From the NCBI GenBank assembly GCA_963720785.1, contig CAVRGQ010000005.1:124001-188000 (forward strand): 64,000 nucleotides of DNA, read 5' to 3'. Of this stretch, positions 8,781-17,127 are shown one piece after another. The notes beneath the pieces were generated by a model, which had not been told where the DNA came from, made no database searches, and was given only the letters and a program-made list of their open reading frames with translations. Position numbers and translations under genes: made by a program. The first letter of the stretch is position 1; each line of letters starts with the position of its first letter. This stretch comes from CAVRGQ01 sp963720785. GTDB taxonomy: Bacteria; Actinomycetota; Acidimicrobiia; IMCC26256; DASPTH01.

Positions 8781-9191
8781 ATGACCCTCGATCTCGCCGA
8801 CCGCTACGCGATCCACGAGTTGCTCGCCCTCTACGGCCATCTCATCGACGATCGCCGCTGGGACGACCTCCACCTGGTCTTCACGGACGACGTGGTCTTC
8901 GACGCGAGCGACTTCGGCCAGGAGACGACGCATTCGCTGGCCGAGCTGACGACGCACTGGCGCAGCGATCCCGCCATGCACCCGCTCGCCCACCACGCGA
9001 CCAACATCGTCATCGAGTCCAGCGCGGACGACGGTGGCGCGGTACGCGTGCGTTCGAAGGGGCTCGGCGTCGGGCCCCGCGGCCGGGTCGGGAGCGCGGT
9101 GTACGACGACGTCGTCGTGCGCACCGGCGCAGGCTGGCGCCTGGCGGTCCGTCGAGCGACACTGCGCCGCGCCGAGGAAGGAGCGGGATGA
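8781..9191 (+). CDS. SnoaL-like (NTF2-fold) protein
   Basis: 136 residues. The N-terminal helix pattern ADRYAIHELLALYGHLIDDRRWDDL and the strand HLVFTDDVVFDASDFG are typical of the SnoaL/ketosteroid-isomerase-like NTF2 superfamily, a cone-shaped pocket for small hydrophobic ligands. It overlaps the next SnoaL gene by ATGA, so translation is coupled. Isomerase, dehydratase or plain ligand binding are all possible. Confidence 0.8.
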   Translation: MTLDLADRYAIHELLALYGHLIDDRRWDDLHLVFTDDVVFDASDFGQETTHSLAELTTHWRSDPAMHPLAHHATNIVIESSADDGGAVRVRSKGLGVGPRGRVGSAVYDDVVVRTGAGWRLAVRRATLRRAEEGAG

Positions 9192-9715
9192 GCACCGAGG
9201 ACCTCGCAGTGCGACTCGACCAGATCGAGAGCCGCCTCGACATCGGCCAGCTCCCCATCCGGTACGCCATGGCCGTCGACGGTCGTGACCTCGACGCGTG
9301 GGTCTCCTTGTTCGTGCCCGACGTCGTGGTCGGACGCCAGGCCCGGGGACGGGACGCGCTGCGGGCACAGATCGAGCCGCTCCTGCGCACGTTCCGAGCG
9401 TCGGTGCACCAGATCTGCGGCCACCAGATCGATCTCGATCCCAACGACCGTGACCGCGCCACCGGCGCCACGTACTGCCGCGCCGAGCACGAGGTCGGCG
9501 ACCGCTGGATCCTCATGGCCATCTGCTACTTCGACCAGTACCGGCGGGTCGACGGCGAGTGGTTCTTCGAGCGCCGTCGCGAACGCCACTGGTACGCCGC
9601 CGACGTCAACGAGCACCCCCAGGCCGTGGCGTTCGACAGCTGGCACGGCGACACGCCCGCCCTCCCGTCGGGGTTCCCGACGTGGGACTCCTTCTGGGAC
9701 GGCCCCTCCGCCTGA
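9188..9715 (+). CDS. second SnoaL-like (NTF2-fold) protein
   Basis: 175 residues, same superfamily as the gene it overlaps (IRYAMAVDGRDLDAWVSLF, then FVPDVVVGRQARGRDAL). The C-terminus WDSFWDG is tryptophan-rich. NTF2-fold proteins often work as dimers, so the coupled pair may form a hetero-oligomer. The pocket residues cannot be assigned with confidence. Probably the last gene of the SDR operon. Confidence 0.8.
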   Translation: MSTEDLAVRLDQIESRLDIGQLPIRYAMAVDGRDLDAWVSLFVPDVVVGRQARGRDALRAQIEPLLRTFRASVHQICGHQIDLDPNDRDRATGATYCRAEHEVGDRWILMAICYFDQYRRVDGEWFFERRRERHWYAADVNEHPQAVAFDSWHGDTPALPSGFPTWDSFWDGPSA

Positions 9716-9799
9716 TCAGGCCAGGGCGCGCAGGGTTTCGAGGTCCTCGGCGGCGGCGAGACAGCATGTCCACTCCGCGATGCCCTCGCCCGTCAGTTC
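9716..9799 (-). other. possible coding remnant (C-terminus only)
   Basis: On the minus strand an open frame reads to TGA at about 9716 and ends in EWTCCLAAAEDLETLRALA, which looks like a real protein C-terminus. No start codon is available before the promoter of the next gene. It could be the tail of a deleted gene. Confidence 0.25.
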
Positions 9800-9800
9800 G

Positions 9801-9828
9801 CTAAATGATATAACTGATCTGCTTCAGT
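9801..9828 (+). promoter_or_regulatory. promoter/operator of the acyl-CoA dehydrogenase
   Basis: An AT-rich patch (AAATGATATAAC) is followed by the inverted repeat ACTGA (9813-9817) and TCAGT (9824-9828) with a six-base spacer. This lies 39 bases before the GTG start at 9867. It fits a -10 region overlapped by a repressor site. Confidence 0.45.
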
Positions 9829-9866
9829 CATCTTGCCGACGCCGCTGCGACACAGGGAGCCACATC

Positions 9867-11009
9867 GTGAACTTCGCCTTCTCCGACGAGCAGGAACAGC
9901 TGCGCGACATGGTGCGTCGTTTCCTCGAGGCGAAGTCGCCCTCCACCGAGGTGCGTCGCCTGATGGACACCACCGAGGGCTACGACCCCGAGGTGTGGAC
10001 CCAGATGGCCAACGAGCTGGCCCTGCAGAGCCTGCACATCCCCGAGGAGTTCGGCGGCCAGGGCTACACCTTCGTGGAGCTCGCGATCGTGCTCGAGGAG
10101 ATGGGCCGGGTGCTGCTGTGCGCCCCCTACTTCTCCACCGTGGTGCTCGCCGCGGACGCGATCATCAACGCGGGCACCGACGCCCAGAAGAGCGAGCTGC
10201 TCCCGGGCATCGCCGCCGGTGAGACCATCGCCGCCCTCGCGTTCACCGAGCCGAACGGCAAGTGGGACGCGTCGGGCATCGAGATGGTGGCCAGGAGTTC
10301 GGGTGGGGGCTCGGGCGACAGCTACACGCTCGACGGCACGAAGATGTTCGTGATCGACGGTCACCTCGCCGACTGCATCGTCGTGGCCGCCCGGCTCGAG
10401 GGCACGAGCGGCGAGGAGGGCATTTCGCTCTTCACCGTCGCCGGCGACGCCGCGGGCCTCACCCGCACCGCGCTCGCCACCATGGACCAGACCCGCAAGC
10501 AGGCCAAGCTCGAGTTCTCGGGTGTGGCCGCCACGCCGCTCGGCACGCCGGGCAAGGGTTGGGCCGCGCTCTCCAAGACGCTCGACCAGGCCGCCGCGTG
10601 CCTCGCCAACGAGATGGTCGGTGGCGCCCAGCAGGTGCTCGACATGTCGGTCGAGTACGCCAAGGTGCGCGTGCAGTTCGGCCGTCCGATCGGCTCGTTC
10701 CAGGCCATCAAGCACAAGTGCGCCGACATGCTCCTCGAGGTCGAGTCGGGCAAGTCCGCCGCCTACTACGCGGCGTGGGCCGCGGCGGAGGACAACGACG
10801 AGCTGCCGGTGGCGGCGAGCCTCGCCAAGGCCTACTGCTCCGACGCGTACTTCCACGCGGCCGCCGAGAACATCCAGATCCACGGCGGCATCGGCTTCAC
10901 CTGGGAGCACGACGCCCACCTGTACTTCAAGCGGGCCAAGAGCTCCGAGATCCTCTTCGGCGACGCCACCTACCACCGCGAGCTCCTCGCGCAGCGCATC
11001 GGCATCTGA
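9867..11009 (+). CDS. acyl-CoA dehydrogenase family protein
   Basis: 380-residue FAD flavoprotein with N-terminal helices (FAFSDEQEQLRDMVRRFL), a middle beta domain and the C-terminal helical bundle (VQFGRPIGSFQAIKHKCADM, then QIHGGIGFTWEHDAHLYFKR). The middle domain lacks the strict GAGSD loop (LAFTEPNGKWDASG instead), as in the divergent acyl-CoA dehydrogenase subunits of steroid side-chain degradation, which often form heteromers. GTG 9867 follows CAGGGAG. A thioesterase-like gene follows after 13 bases. Confidence 0.9.
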   Translation: MNFAFSDEQEQLRDMVRRFLEAKSPSTEVRRLMDTTEGYDPEVWTQMANELALQSLHIPEEFGGQGYTFVELAIVLEEMGRVLLCAPYFSTVVLAADAIINAGTDAQKSELLPGIAAGETIAALAFTEPNGKWDASGIEMVARSSGGGSGDSYTLDGTKMFVIDGHLADCIVVAARLEGTSGEEGISLFTVAGDAAGLTRTALATMDQTRKQAKLEFSGVAATPLGTPGKGWAALSKTLDQAAACLANEMVGGAQQVLDMSVEYAKVRVQFGRPIGSFQAIKHKCADMLLEVESGKSAAYYAAWAAAEDNDELPVAASLAKAYCSDAYFHAAAENIQIHGGIGFTWEHDAHLYFKRAKSSEILFGDATYHRELLAQRIGI

Positions 11010-11022
11010 CCCGGTCCGTTCG

Positions 11023-11826
11023 ATGGACACCCCGGTCATGGACCCGTCGCTGGCGCCGATCGTCGAACGCGCACTTTCCATGCCGGCAGCCCGAACGACC
11101 GGCATGGCGTGCGTCGCCTTGGCGGCCGGACGCAGCCGGTGGCAGATGGAGGTGCCCGACTGGATGGTCGATGACGATGGCTGGGTGCCGGCAGGAAGTC
11201 TCGGGATCCTCGCGGACACGTCGCTCACCAGCGCCTGTGTCGCAGCGGTAGGTGACCGCTTCTCGGTCGTGACTTCACACCTTCAATTCGAGATGCTTGC
11301 ACCGCTGCGCGCCCGGACGCTCACGTGCAACGCGCTGACCACCGCACGCGGCGACCAGTGGGCGCTCAGCGCCGGCGAGGTCGAGACCGACGACGGCACC
11401 GTGGTCGCTCGCGTCTCGATGGGCGCGGTCCTGTTGGAGCAGGCGCGCGATCGAGGCCCGGCCGAGGCCGGTTCGAGCCCCGACGCCGAAGCACTCGGCA
11501 TGGTCGCGACGCGCGCGGCGGACGCTGTGAGGACCCGCACTGCTGCGCATTCCTGGCTCGCGAACAGCTACGGCGGACTGCACGGCGGCGCAGGGTTCCT
11601 CATCGGCGAGCGAACCATGCAACTTGCCATCGGTCCCACGCTGCGCCCCCTCGAGGTTCACGCCGTCTACCTGCGTCCGATTCCCGCCGACGGTCACCTG
11701 GTCGAGAGCATCGCGACGGTCGCCCATCGCGGACGCCGACTGGCCGCCGCACGAGGTGAGATCAAGGCGCCGAGCGGCAAGCCGGCTGTCCTCATCGACG
11801 CCACCTACATCCCCGAGGAACACTGA
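11023..11826 (+). CDS. thioesterase-like double hot-dog protein
   Basis: 267 residues with two PaaI-like hot-dog units: the first around GSLGILADTSLTSACVAAV (about 58-76), the second around NSYGGLHGGAGFLIGERTM. The HGG turn in the second unit is typical of PaaI-type acyl-CoA thioesterases. Its position 13 bases after the acyl-CoA dehydrogenase suggests hydrolysis of an acyl-CoA intermediate. ATG 11023 or 11038 could be the start. Codon use is slightly less GC-biased than upstream. Confidence 0.7.
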   Translation: MDTPVMDPSLAPIVERALSMPAARTTGMACVALAAGRSRWQMEVPDWMVDDDGWVPAGSLGILADTSLTSACVAAVGDRFSVVTSHLQFEMLAPLRARTLTCNALTTARGDQWALSAGEVETDDGTVVARVSMGAVLLEQARDRGPAEAGSSPDAEALGMVATRAADAVRTRTAAHSWLANSYGGLHGGAGFLIGERTMQLAIGPTLRPLEVHAVYLRPIPADGHLVESIATVAHRGRRLAAARGEIKAPSGKPAVLIDATYIPEEH

Positions 11827-11917
11827 TGGACGAGGCTCTCGTCGTGAGACTGGAGCAAGACGCTCGACCAGGCGGCCGCATGGCCGGCGAACGAGATAAT
11901 CGTGAGGAGGTGTCCGT

Positions 11918-12826
11918 ATGGGTATCGGCGTGGTGATCGGTGGGCCCGGTGGCTACGGCGACACGGTGACTCAGCTGGCCGCAGACTTCGAGCGGGCGCG
12001 TACCACTCGGGTCGCGTCCGTGTGGATGACGCAGCACCTCGGGTTCGACGTCTTGACGCTCATTGCGTCCTGGGATGTCGATGGCGATGTGGAGGTCGGC
12101 ACCGCGGTCATCCCAGCTCCGACGAGACATCCGGTCGTGCTCGCCGAGCAGGCGCTCACCGCGCAGGCGCTCTGCGGTGGCAGGCTGGTCCTCGGACTCG
12201 GCCTCGCGCATGCGGACACGCTCGAGGGGGTCTACGGCCTTCCCCGTCGCCGATCGGTCAGCTACCTGTCGGATTACCTGTCGACCCTGGACGCATTGAT
12301 GGCAGGCAAGCGGGCCGAGCCGAACGAAAGCTTCCCGTTGTCGGCACGGATCGCGGCCGAGGTGCCCGCGTCACCGTCAGTGCTGATTGCAGCTCTCGGG
12401 CCGCGAATGTTGCAGCTTGCTGGTGAACGAACCGCGGGAACGATTACCTGGATGACGGGCGCAGCGACGATCGAAAGCTATGTCTCGCCGACGATCCGAG
12501 CGGCCGCCGACGCGGTTGGCCGTCCCGACCCGCGCGTCGTCGTGTGTCTGCCGGTCTGCGTGACGGATGATCCGGTGAACGCTCGCGAACGGCTCCGTGC
12601 GGCGATCGGCAGCTACGGCGCCATACCGTCCTACAGAGCGATGCTCGACCGAGAGGGCGCAGCCGACCCGGTCGACATTGCCATCATCGGCAGCGGGGAC
12701 GAAGTTGGCAGCGCTCTCACCGGTCTCCTTTCCCGGGGCGCTACGGATGTCGTCGCCATCCCCGTCGGACACGCAGACGAGCTCGACGCGACCTGGGACG
12801 TGATCGCCGCCAGCACAAGAGGCTGA
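11918..12826 (+). CDS. diverged LLM class oxidoreductase
   Basis: 302 residues. VEVGTAVIPAPTRHPVVLAEQALT and CGGRLVLGLGLAHADTL identify the luciferase-like family; the N-terminus (MGIGVVIGGPGGYGDTVTQL) is atypical. GAGGAGGT precedes the ATG. The 91-base gap before it shows nothing recognisable. It is shorter than most LLM enzymes and may lack part of a loop. F420 use is probable from the family but not proven. Confidence 0.8.
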   Translation: MGIGVVIGGPGGYGDTVTQLAADFERARTTRVASVWMTQHLGFDVLTLIASWDVDGDVEVGTAVIPAPTRHPVVLAEQALTAQALCGGRLVLGLGLAHADTLEGVYGLPRRRSVSYLSDYLSTLDALMAGKRAEPNESFPLSARIAAEVPASPSVLIAALGPRMLQLAGERTAGTITWMTGAATIESYVSPTIRAAADAVGRPDPRVVVCLPVCVTDDPVNARERLRAAIGSYGAIPSYRAMLDREGAADPVDIAIIGSGDEVGSALTGLLSRGATDVVAIPVGHADELDATWDVIAASTRG

Positions 12827-12944
12827 CTTCTGGCGGCTCCGAACCATGGAAGAGAGGTGGAGTCATGCCTGCAGGGTCAGCTGTGCAAGGAGTTGGGGAC
12901 CGAACCGGTCGCCGGGGTTTTCTGCCAAGTAATCTGCAACTCCC

Positions 12945-13016
12945 GCCCCCGTAGCTCAGAGGATAGAGCATCGGCCTCCGGAGCCGTGTGCGCAGGTTCG
13001 AGTCCTGCCGGGGGCA
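12945..13016 (+). tRNA. tRNA-Arg (CCG anticodon)
   Basis: A 72-base cloverleaf. The acceptor stem GCCCCCG pairs with CGGGGGC and is followed by A; the D arm is GCTC/GAGC. The anticodon loop is CTCCGGA (anticodon CCG, reading CGG) and the T arm is GCAGG-TTCGAGT-CCTGC. The outermost anticodon-stem pair is T-T, a mismatch. CCA is not encoded. No integrase or repeated 3' end was seen near it. Confidence 0.93.
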
Positions 13017-13108
13017 CTCAGCAACACCAACGGTTCTGCGGTCTCACCTGCGGAGATGCTGATGCGGCGATGGAGCACTTCTCCGCCGGGATGCCGATCG
13101 GCACGCAG

Positions 13109-13987
13109 TCACCCCGAAACCACTCCGGGTTGGCCCGCCTTCGCTCGACGCTGGAAGAAGTCCGCGACCGCGCCGCCGCCGGGCACCCCGAGTTCACGGG
13201 CGAGTTGGACGGCCAGCGCGAGATCTTTGAGCTGCATCCCTTGTGAGTTCTCGAACGCAGGGGTGCCCTTTGCTTGTTCGAAGAGCACATAGCCGTGTCG
13301 CAACGCCCAACTGTCGGCAGTGCTCGCGGAGCCCAGTTCGATCATGCGCTCCGCACTGATGCCGGCGGCTGTGGCGAGCGCGACCGCCTCGCGCACCGCT
13401 TCGAGGTTCGCGAGCACCATCAGGTTGTTGCACAACTTGGCGGTCATCCCCGCGCCAAGCGGTCCGACGTGGAACACATCCTCGCCCAGGATGTCGAAGA
13501 CGTCGAGGCATGCGTCGAAGTCGCTGCGTTCCCCGCCGACCATGATTGCGAGACTGCCGTCGGCAGCCCGCACCTGGCCCCCACTCATGGCTGCGTCGAT
13601 TACGCCGACACCTCGATCCCGCGCGGCATCGGCCACCTTCCGACACGTCGCCAGACTGACCGTGCTGTGGATTGCGACGATCGTCCCCGGGAGCGCGGCG
13701 CCGATAATGCCCTCACGCGGGGAGTCGCCGATCAGCACCTGCTCGACTCCGGCACTGTCCCAGACGGCCACCTCGACGAGTCGGCAGCGCTCACCGATCT
13801 CGCGCAAGGAAGCGGAACGCGCGCCGAGCGCGACCAGTTCGGCCACCGGGGCAGGATTCAGATCGAAGACCAGAACGTCGAGCCCGGCGCGCACCAGGTT
13901 CTCCGCCATGGGTTTGCCCATCGTGCCGAGGCCGACGAAGCCCACTTCTCCGCGATCGCCGCCGACGCGCCCGTCGCTTGATGTCAT
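13109..13987 (-). CDS. NAD(P)-dependent 3-hydroxyisobutyrate dehydrogenase-family enzyme
   Basis: 292 residues of the beta-hydroxyacid dehydrogenase family. The Rossmann loop is GFVGLGTMGKPMAENL (about 16-31), the substrate motif DAAMSGGQVRAADG, and the catalytic lysine lies in GAGMTAKLCNN. It oxidises a beta-hydroxy acid in family members. ATG 13987 overlaps the amidohydrolase stop by ATGA, showing coupling: the hydrolase product may be a hydroxy acid handled here. Confidence 0.9.
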   Translation of the reverse strand: MTSSDGRVGGDRGEVGFVGLGTMGKPMAENLVRAGLDVLVFDLNPAPVAELVALGARSASLREIGERCRLVEVAVWDSAGVEQVLIGDSPREGIIGAALPGTIVAIHSTVSLATCRKVADAARDRGVGVIDAAMSGGQVRAADGSLAIMVGGERSDFDACLDVFDILGEDVFHVGPLGAGMTAKLCNNLMVLANLEAVREAVALATAAGISAERMIELGSASTADSWALRHGYVLFEQAKGTPAFENSQGMQLKDLALAVQLARELGVPGGGAVADFFQRRAKAGQPGVVSG

Positions 13988-15120
13988 GCGAGTCCGTACA
14001 GCTCGAGTGCGTTGTCCCGGACGATCTTGCGCGTCTCCTCCTCGGAGACACCCGCGAAGTTGCGCGCGATCGTCTCTCGGGAGCGGGGCCAGCACGCGTC
14101 GGGGTGCGGGTAGTCGTTGCCCCACATGATGTTCTCCACGCCAATGGTGGAGCGCGACAGGATCCCCGACGGGTCATCCATGAAGGTCGCATACACCTGA
14201 CGATGGAAGTAGGCGCTCGGCGGCATCGTGAGCTGCGAGCACGCACCACTCCAGTGCCCGTGCACCTCGAAGGCGTGGTCCATGCGAGAGAGGTAGGTGC
14301 CGATCCAACCGATGTCGATCTCGGCCGACACGACCTTCAATCCGGGGAAGCGCTCGAGGACGCCCTCCGTGATCAAATCGGCGATCGTCTGCTGGATGTG
14401 CCGCGGGAACATGACGTAGCTCGCGACGAAGTCGCGATCGCTGTTGAGGTCGCCGTCTTCCGACGCCCCGGTCAGCACGTGGAGATGGACTGGGAGACCG
14501 ATTTCTCCGGCGACCTCCCAGAAGGCGTCGAACTTCGGCATCCCGTAGTGCTCACCGCTCTTGGGGTTGGCGGCGATGCACACACCGCGCAGTCCCCTGT
14601 CGGGGAAAGTCCGGACCTCGTCGATCGCCGCGCCGATGTCGCCGAGCGAAACCATTCCCAAGCCGATGAGACGATCGGGCGCCGCCGACACGTAGTCGAC
14701 CATCCAGCGGTTGTACGCCCGCATGCACGCGTACTGGTACGCAACGTCCGGGGACTTCCACAGGCCGAACGAGGCGGTCGGATAAAGAACCTCGATCTCG
14801 ACGCCGTCGGTGTCCATGTCGATGAGCCGCGCCTTCGGGTCCCAGCCGCCCGTGATCCCCTGATCGAGGCCTCCGCTGGCCGATCGCTCCGACGGATCCT
14901 GCCCGGCTGTCGCCACGAGGCCGGCAGCGAACGGCGCAAGCCCTTCGAATTCGACGTAGTCGGCGTCGTCGATCTGGATGATGCGCGGTGCCCGTTCCCG
15001 GAACGCGGGGTCGATGTACTCCTGCCACATCTCGATGGGCTCGATCACATGGGAATCGGCAGAGACCAGTCGGTAGTCGGGCACGGGCTGCTCCCTCGTC
15101 GCGGGCCTGGGGACCTGCAT
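13984..15120 (-). CDS. amidohydrolase family protein (COG2159)
   Basis: 378 residues, metal-dependent TIM-barrel hydrolase or decarboxylase. The first metal motif is SADSHVIEP (D-x-H-x-x-E in place of H-x-H), LPVHLHVLTG supplies a middle histidine, and MWGNDYPHPDA holds the late aspartate-histidine motif. ATG 15120 lies just inside the divergent promoter shared with the carboxymuconolactone decarboxylase-like gene. The GGCGCTCACTTGG site at 15152-15164 suggests control by the neighbouring TetR protein. Confidence 0.9.
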   Translation of the reverse strand: MQVPRPATREQPVPDYRLVSADSHVIEPIEMWQEYIDPAFRERAPRIIQIDDADYVEFEGLAPFAAGLVATAGQDPSERSASGGLDQGITGGWDPKARLIDMDTDGVEIEVLYPTASFGLWKSPDVAYQYACMRAYNRWMVDYVSAAPDRLIGLGMVSLGDIGAAIDEVRTFPDRGLRGVCIAANPKSGEHYGMPKFDAFWEVAGEIGLPVHLHVLTGASEDGDLNSDRDFVASYVMFPRHIQQTIADLITEGVLERFPGLKVVSAEIDIGWIGTYLSRMDHAFEVHGHWSGACSQLTMPPSAYFHRQVYATFMDDPSGILSRSTIGVENIMWGNDYPHPDACWPRSRETIARNFAGVSEEETRKIVRDNALELYGLA

Positions 15121-15151
15121 CGTGACCCAGCCCTCCCGCGATTGTCAAGCA

Positions 15152-15164
15152 GGCGCTCACTTGG
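15152..15164. promoter_or_regulatory. TetR operator candidate 1 (GGCGCTCACTTGG)
   Basis: This site between the divergent amidohydrolase and the 15239 gene matches one and a half arms of the perfect palindrome at 24200-24213. It would place both the amidohydrolase and the operon containing the first TetR gene under the same repressor. Inferred from sequence recurrence only. Confidence 0.5.
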
Positions 15165-15238
15165 CTTTTGCCGCTTTGCCTGGAATACTGATGGACATCC
15201 GCAGCCTGTGAATTCCGTGACCCGAGGAGAGCAGACCG

Positions 15239-15616
15239 TTGACCGACGTGGGTGTCGACAAGGGTGAGAAGGGCCGCCAACTGATCGGAGAGCTGTTCTC
15301 CGGAGGTACTGGACCCGACGTCCCCTGGCCGGAGGACTTCAGCCGCTACTCGCAGGAGCACCTGTTCGGCGACGTCTGGCAGGGCACCGAGCTCACGATC
15401 CCCGAGCGGTCGATGATCACGTGCAGCGTCCTCGTCGCGCTCGGCCGTGACGACGAGCAACGCACCCACTTCCGCGGGGCTCGCAACGCGGGGATCCCGC
15501 GAGCGAAGTTGGAGGCGATGATCACCCACGTCGCCCACTACGCAGGTTGGCCCGTGGCGTCCAGCGCGTTGCGCACGCTCCACGAGGTGTGGACGACGAT
15601 GGACCAGGAGTCGTAG
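15239..15616 (+). CDS. carboxymuconolactone decarboxylase (CMD/AhpD-like) family protein
   Basis: 125 residues with the family's helical pattern: LTIPERSMITCSVLVALGRDD, then HFRGARNAGI and MITHVAHYAGW. One cysteine and a histidine occur at positions used in this family, but no CxxC pair is present, so a peroxidase role is unlikely. TTG 15239 is preceded by GAGGAG. The TetR gene follows after 10 bases, so regulator and enzyme share an operon. Confidence 0.85.
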   Translation: MTDVGVDKGEKGRQLIGELFSGGTGPDVPWPEDFSRYSQEHLFGDVWQGTELTIPERSMITCSVLVALGRDDEQRTHFRGARNAGIPRAKLEAMITHVAHYAGWPVASSALRTLHEVWTTMDQES

Positions 15617-15626
15617 GGCTGACGCA

Positions 15627-16310
15627 GTGGCGACGGCCCAGCGGAAAACGATCGCGAAAGCGGGGACCGCCGGTGAGCGGGCGTCGAGCAGCGGATCGAC
15701 GCGCCGCCGGAGGGGCGAGCCGCGCCGACTACTCCTGGAGGCCGCGCGCGAGCTCTTCTCGAGCCAGGGCTACCGAGGTACAACTACCCGGGAGCTCGCC
15801 GAGCACGCGGGCGTCTCCGAAACTCTGATGTTCCGCTACTTCGGCTCGAAGGTCGCGCTCTTCCGCGAAGCGTTGGTGACGCCGTTCGTCGAATTCGTCG
15901 AAGACTTCAATTCGAAATGGCAGGCAGGCAGCAACGCTGAGCTCGACGACGAGTCGTTGAGCCGGATGTACCTCGGCGACCTGTTCGACCTCTTCCGAAA
16001 GAACCGCGGACTCGTCGTCCTCCTCTGGGCGGCCGACGCAGAGAGCGGGAGCGAGCTGGCGGAGGCAGGCGTCTTCGAGGAGTTGACGCACGAGTTGACC
16101 GTGCTCGTCGACATCGGCACTGCGGAATCGATGCGTCGGCAGGGTCGAACGCTTGGTCGTCAAGACCTCGCGACACGCTCGACGCTCGCGATGGTCGCAG
16201 GGATGGCGGTGTTCGGCGAGTCCTTCTACGGCAAGCGCGTGCCGCCGCGCAAGGACATCGTCGACGAACTCACGAACGCCGTGCTGCACGGCCATCTGCA
16301 CCGGCCATAG
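15627..16310 (+). CDS. TetR/AcrR family regulator, paralogue 1
   Basis: 227 residues. A basic N-terminal tail leads to the TetR helix-turn-helix (LLLEAARELFSSQGYRGTTT, then HAGVSETLMFRYFGSK, about 33-73). The ligand domain is closely similar to the second TetR at 24247-24954 (NRGLVVLLWAADAESGSEL, LHGHLHRP end). It is followed by the site GAGCGCTCA at 16335-16343 and preceded by another at 15152. An acyl-CoA or carboxylate ligand is plausible but not readable. Confidence 0.92.
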   Translation: MATAQRKTIAKAGTAGERASSSGSTRRRRGEPRRLLLEAARELFSSQGYRGTTTRELAEHAGVSETLMFRYFGSKVALFREALVTPFVEFVEDFNSKWQAGSNAELDDESLSRMYLGDLFDLFRKNRGLVVLLWAADAESGSELAEAGVFEELTHELTVLVDIGTAESMRRQGRTLGRQDLATRSTLAMVAGMAVFGESFYGKRVPPRKDIVDELTNAVLHGHLHRP

Positions 16311-16331
16311 CCGACCGGAGGTGGCGCGGCT

Positions 16332-16345
16332 GCAGAGCGCTCAGA
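16332..16345. promoter_or_regulatory. TetR operator candidate 2 (GAGCGCTCA core)
   Basis: The nine-base core GAGCGCTCA overlaps the stop codon of the minus-strand NIPSNAP-like gene and lies 22 bases after the first TetR stop. It shares the core with candidates at 24200 and 25074. The outer bases match poorly, so this may be a chance match. Confidence 0.3.
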
Positions 16346-17076
16346 GCGAGAGGTGCTCCTCGGTCGGCTCGCGCGGGCTCTGCTGCGATCCGGCGATCGG
16401 AGAGAACCAGGCCGGTGTCATCTCCTGCTCCTCGGCGTCGACCACCATCTCCCAAGCGCGGGCGAAGCCGGGCAGCATGCCGTCGGCGCGGAGCGGGTCG
16501 CGCCCGTTCCTCCAGCTCGAGTACGCAGTGCCGGTAGGGATCGTCCAGAACGCGTAGAAGTCGGTGGGCCGACCGATGGCGCGGGCGAAAAGCTCGAGAT
16601 TCAGGCCGACGCCAGGTGCCGCGGGCATCACGTCGTTCTCGAACGTCGCAACGAACTCGCTGCAGGACCTGGGTTCCACCACGAACCGGTGCACGATCAG
16701 CACTGACCCCTCGCGAACTGAATCGGGACGCTGACGGGGGCGTCGGCGAGCACGGGAGCGACTCCAGCATCTTGTCGTGCCAACCCGAGCGCCACGTGAG
16801 CGCAGGCCCGTAGAAGTCAGCGGTCTTGATCAGCTTCTCCATCGCGTCGCCACGGCCGTGACGCGCGTCCCACGCTTCCCAAGACTGAATGGTCCAGAGC
16901 GCGTTGACCGCGGGGTGTTCGGTGTTCAGCACGTCGGGCGTGAAGAAGCCCGAGATTCGGTAGAGGTCCCGGTCGTACTTGTCGCTCAGCGGCAACCACC
17001 GGTCACCGAACCCTCGGATGTACTCACCCAGCTGGCCAGGCACGACCTGGATGTTCTCCCACAGAAAAACCGTCAT
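16341..17076 (-). pseudogene. two-domain NIPSNAP-like (dimeric alpha/beta barrel) protein, one frameshift
   Basis: The first half (FLWENIQVVPGQLGEYIRGF, about 2-21) and second half (LIVHRFVVEPRSCSEFVATF) are both ferredoxin-like barrel units. The gene aligns end to end with the intact paralogue at 28437-29165. An extra base near 16722-16728 breaks the frame between the units; removing it gives PSAPDSVREGSVLIV, matching the paralogue. ATG 17076 follows GGGGAG. Function unknown; such barrels bind small hydrophobic molecules. Confidence 0.75.
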
Positions 17077-17127
17077 GACGCTCCCCAAGAAATGTTCGGT
17101 CGCTGATCACAGTGTTCGGGACCTGTC

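Noticed and set aside
12857..12953. Small ORF MPAGSAVQ... just before the tRNA
   Set aside because: Ends inside the tRNA gene and has no similarity, despite a ribosome-like site.
12945..13016. Genomic island inserted at tRNA-Arg
   Set aside because: No integrase, no repeated tRNA 3' end, and gene content is similar on both sides.
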